Part shown: one piece after another, positions 61,789 to 64,000 of the stretch
How positions within the stretch are numbered: position 1 is the stretch's first letter
Layout of the letters: each line of letters starts with the position of its first letter
Assembly (NCBI GenBank): GCA_963700785.1
Contig: CAVOYZ010000017.1
Coordinates: 15,484-79,483 of the forward strand
Direction of reading: 5' to 3'
DNA: 64,000 nt
Source: CAXMST01 sp963700785
GTDB taxonomy: Bacteria > Actinomycetota > Thermoleophilia > Solirubrobacterales > 70-9
Made by a program: the position numbers and the translations under genes
The notes under the pieces: generated by a model
Database searches by the model: none
Told to the model about the DNA's origin: nothing
What the model saw: only the letters and a program-made list of their open reading frames with translations

Positions 61789-63813
61789 ATGGATCCAGCG
61801 GCGAGAACCGCCGATACGCGCAGTCTCGGGTGGCAGTGGCGAGCCCTCCACCTCGTTGCCCTGTGGACCGTCTCCCTGGTCGAGCCGGTCGTCGGCTCAA
61901 TCGGCGACACGCCCGAGTTCTTCACGGCCCGCGACCTCGGGCTCGGGGAAGCCTTGTTCCTCTACGCGGCGATGGTCTTCGCCCTACCCGCGGCGATGCT
62001 GCTGGCGGAGGGGCTGGTCGGCCGGCTGGTCGGGGATCGCGCCCAGCGCCTGACCCACCTGGTGATGATCGGCGGACTGGCCGGGCTGATCGGCTTGCGC
62101 GCAGCGAAGTCGGCCGAGCTCTCGACCCCACTCCCCGACGGCTGGGTCTTCGTGGTCCTTGCCGGCGCGCTCGCAGGGGTCGCATTCGCGGTCGTCTACG
62201 CCCGCTTTGGGATCGCCCGGACGTTCACCTCGGCCCTCGCCTTCGCCCCTTTGATTCTCCTGCCGGCCTACCTCGACCACGTTCCGGGGAGCCCGCCGGC
62301 TCCGGAGTTGGAGGCCTCCAACGACACGCCCGTGCTGGTCGTCGTCTTCGACGAGTTCCCGACGACGATGCTGGTCGACGGCAAGCGGCGACTCGACACC
62401 GAGAGCTTTCCGAACTTCGGCCGTCTCGCCGCCGACTCGACCTGGTATCGCAATGCAACGACGGTCTGGGACGCCAGTGCGTCCTCGGTAGCGGCAGTGC
62501 TCACCGGACAGGCCGCCAATCCCGCGCCGCCTGATCCCAGCGCGTTCCCGGAGAACCTGCTGAGCGTGAAGAGGGAGCTGCCATCCGTTGCAGTAGAGCC
62601 ATGGACCGGGCTCTGCTACGACCCGGTCTGCGAGGACATTACCCCGGGGGGGCGCAGTACCATCCCCCAAACGCTGCGCGAGGTGGGGAAGCTTGGCGCG
62701 ATCACGGTTTGGCCCCGTGGCTTCCCGCTGCGCGAGCCGGTGCTCGCCGACCTCCCAAGACCGGACATCCTCAAACCGGATCAGCACGCGCAAGCCCTGC
62801 TCGGCTCACTTGACGCTCAAGGGGGGGTCGTTCGCTTCGCTCACCTGATCCTGCCGCATCGTCCGTGGCTCCGGCAGCCCTCGGGTGCCAGATACGCCAG
62901 CAACTGGATCGATGCTGACCATGAGCGCAGGGTCCCTTTCACCGGTCCGATCAACCCCCCGTGGCCCGAGCTGACCAAGGTCGGCCAGATGCGCCACATC
63001 GTCCAGGCCCAGTTCGCGGACACGATCGTCGGCTCGATCATCGACCGGTTGAAGGAACTAGGCGTCTACGACGAGACGATGCTCGTGATCGTGGCCGATC
63101 ACGGGGTGAGGTACACCGCGGACGAGCCTCTCCGCGCCTTCACCACCACCGACTTCGCCTCGATCGCGGGGGTGCCCCTGTTCGTGAAGTACCCCGGACC
63201 GCCCTCCGGAACGGTCAGTGACCGGCTGGCCCGCACGACCGACATCGCCCCGACCGTGGTCGACGTCATCGGCGCGGGCGAGCTCCCCTTGAGCGGAGAA
63301 TCCCTGCTGCGCCCCGGCGCCACGCCAAAGGAGCTATCGATCACGACCGAACACCTCTACTGCGAAGGGGACCGGGCCGAGCCCAACTGCGGACAAACCG
63401 CGACGGCTTCCAGCAAGGAGTTCCTGGCGCAGGCCCGGTGGGCTGCTCGCCGCAAGGAGCGGAGGTTCGGCGGCGCCGGCCTGCCCCGCCTCTACGGATC
63501 GCCGCAGCTGCTGGGCAGGCCGGCGCACACGCTGCGGCGCTGCGAGTCCAGGCGCCTTCAGCCGAACGAATTCGAGCTGCTGCAGCCGCCCAGCGACGAC
63601 GTACCGCCCGCTCTGGTGTTCGGGTCGGTTGAGGGCCCCGCACCCGAGGCGATCGCAATCTCAGTCGGCGGCGACGTCGTAGCGACTGCCGATCCCTACC
63701 AACCCGAAGGCGGGGCCTTCGAGTTCATGGCGCTGCTGCCGGAACCCGCGGCCGAGGAACTCGACGGCGGAGCGCCGGGCGTACACCTGATCAGCGCGGC
63801 GGCGGACTGCTGA
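61789..63813 (+). CDS. Membrane-bound sulfatase/alkaline-phosphatase superfamily enzyme
   Basis: The 674-residue protein has about five N-terminal helices (for example LFLYAAMVFALPAAMLLAEG and GWVFVVLAGALAGVAFAVVY), then an external catalytic domain. It has the metal Asp in VLVVVFDEFPTTMLVDG, a nucleophile-type segment in TVWDASASSVAAVLTGQAAN, and VIVADHGVRYTADEP (D-H metal ligands) plus TTDIAPTVVDVIGAGELPLS. The usual (C/S)xPxR sulfatase core is absent, so a phosphotransferase or phosphodiesterase is more likely. About 180 residues at the C-terminus have no obvious fold. It follows the YLDAGTGS microprotein. Confidence 0.8.
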   Translation: MDPAARTADTRSLGWQWRALHLVALWTVSLVEPVVGSIGDTPEFFTARDLGLGEALFLYAAMVFALPAAMLLAEGLVGRLVGDRAQRLTHLVMIGGLAGLIGLRAAKSAELSTPLPDGWVFVVLAGALAGVAFAVVYARFGIARTFTSALAFAPLILLPAYLDHVPGSPPAPELEASNDTPVLVVVFDEFPTTMLVDGKRRLDTESFPNFGRLAADSTWYRNATTVWDASASSVAAVLTGQAANPAPPDPSAFPENLLSVKRELPSVAVEPWTGLCYDPVCEDITPGGRSTIPQTLREVGKLGAITVWPRGFPLREPVLADLPRPDILKPDQHAQALLGSLDAQGGVVRFAHLILPHRPWLRQPSGARYASNWIDADHERRVPFTGPINPPWPELTKVGQMRHIVQAQFADTIVGSIIDRLKELGVYDETMLVIVADHGVRYTADEPLRAFTTTDFASIAGVPLFVKYPGPPSGTVSDRLARTTDIAPTVVDVIGAGELPLSGESLLRPGATPKELSITTEHLYCEGDRAEPNCGQTATASSKEFLAQARWAARRKERRFGGAGLPRLYGSPQLLGRPAHTLRRCESRRLQPNEFELLQPPSDDVPPALVFGSVEGPAPEAIAISVGGDVVATADPYQPEGGAFEFMALLPEPAAEELDGGAPGVHLISAAADC

Positions 63814-63849
63814 TCGGGCGCTCCACGTTCTGACCATGCCTGACTAGTG

Positions 63850-63874
63850 GAGCCGGGCCACTCGGGCCCGGCTC
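63850..63874. terminator. Strong bidirectional hairpin
   Basis: GAGCCGGGCC, 5-base loop, GGCCCGGCTC: a perfect 10-bp stem between the enzyme at 61789 and the converging gene at 63897. Confidence 0.65.
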
Positions 63875-63896
63875 GCACAACTCGCGTTGGTTGGTT

Positions 63897-64000
63897 CTAG
63901 ACCCCTCGTGGCTGGGGCCCATGGCCGATGTGGAGCGTGTCAAGCAACTTCGGCAGGTACATCAGCGCCGCGACGCCGATCACTACGCAGACGATGTCGG
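63897..64000 (-). CDS. Membrane protein, C-terminal fragment
   Basis: The minus-strand frame, open to the window end, reads DIVCVVIGVAALMYLPKLLD then TLHIGHGPQPRGV and stop TAG. One hydrophobic segment then a short tail: the end of a membrane protein. The family is not identifiable. Confidence 0.5.
   Translation of the reverse strand, partial: DIVCVVIGVAALMYLPKLLDTLHIGHGPQPRGV

Overview
The window is very GC-rich, coding-dense bacterial DNA in which genes are often coupled by 4-base ATGA/GTGA/TTGA overlaps and GTG or TTG starts are common. Gene content (GuaB3 beside GuaA, the rplM-rpsI-glmM-glmS-acpS-nnr-alr block, a caa3-type oxidase, a c-di-AMP riboswitch before a LytM peptidase, secreted Lys-rich and Ig-like proteins) points to Actinomycetota, most probably class Thermoleophilia (Solirubrobacterales-like). 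The lineage is an inference; there is no rRNA or complete tRNA here.

Layout. 0-3.7 kb: CBS protein fragment, diheme cytochrome c lipoprotein, stress-protein genes, small secreted proteins, and a decayed patch holding a tyrosine-recombinase tail and a tRNA-end-like fragment. 3.7-9.7 kb (minus strand): glycosyltransferase, then ctaC-ctaD-usp-ctaE, an A2-type heme-copper oxidase with a universal-stress-like gene inside the operon. 9.7-13.8 kb: zinc-ribbon protein, lipoprotein, and an ABC-2 exporter (ATPase plus two permeases). 13.8-26.2 kb (minus strand): a long housekeeping run, rplM, rpsI, glmM, glmS, a DUF3352-like lipoprotein, acpS, nnr, alr, cca-like, HIT, echA-like, infA, feeding ribosomes and cell-wall precursors. 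26.4-27.7 kb: sigma70-type promoter, c-di-AMP riboswitch and an M23 peptidase. 27.8-39 kb (minus strand): guaB3-guaA, and the M48 - hup - pyrF - argS - Wzz/BY-kinase-like - LysM - DacA - PfkB series. 39.1-41.6 kb: phosphoesterase, Thr-rich lipoprotein and Ser/Thr kinase. 41.6-51.8 kb (minus strand): tgt, hsp20, the glycolytic block gap-pgk-tpiA-gpmI, a second ABC-2 exporter, uvrC. 51.9-56.8 kb: crotonase, cupredoxin, MaoC-like protein, a methyltransferase/PhyH/methyltransferase cassette and an NTF2-like protein. 57-64 kb: secreted accessory proteins, including one with eight propeller-like repeats, a kinase-like/methyltransferase fusion, a 48-residue membrane protein and an alkaline-phosphatase-superfamily membrane enzyme.

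A striking technical feature is that at least ten otherwise intact, mostly essential genes (usp, glycosyltransferase, echA, cca, alr, nnr twice, gpmI twice, pgk, uvrC) are each broken by single-base indels, mostly in G or C positions. The protein continues cleanly in the neighbouring frame each time, so I read these as consensus or assembly errors, not pseudogenes, and annotate full spans.

The most interesting biology: an S9 ribosomal protein with a ~170-residue acidic repeat extension; the methyltransferase-dioxygenase-methyltransferase cassette; the kinase-like/methyltransferase, microprotein and phosphatase-superfamily locus; the riboswitch; the stress-protein gene embedded in the oxidase operon; and an ArgRS with an altered HIGH motif. 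I see no CRISPR array, IS element or prophage.
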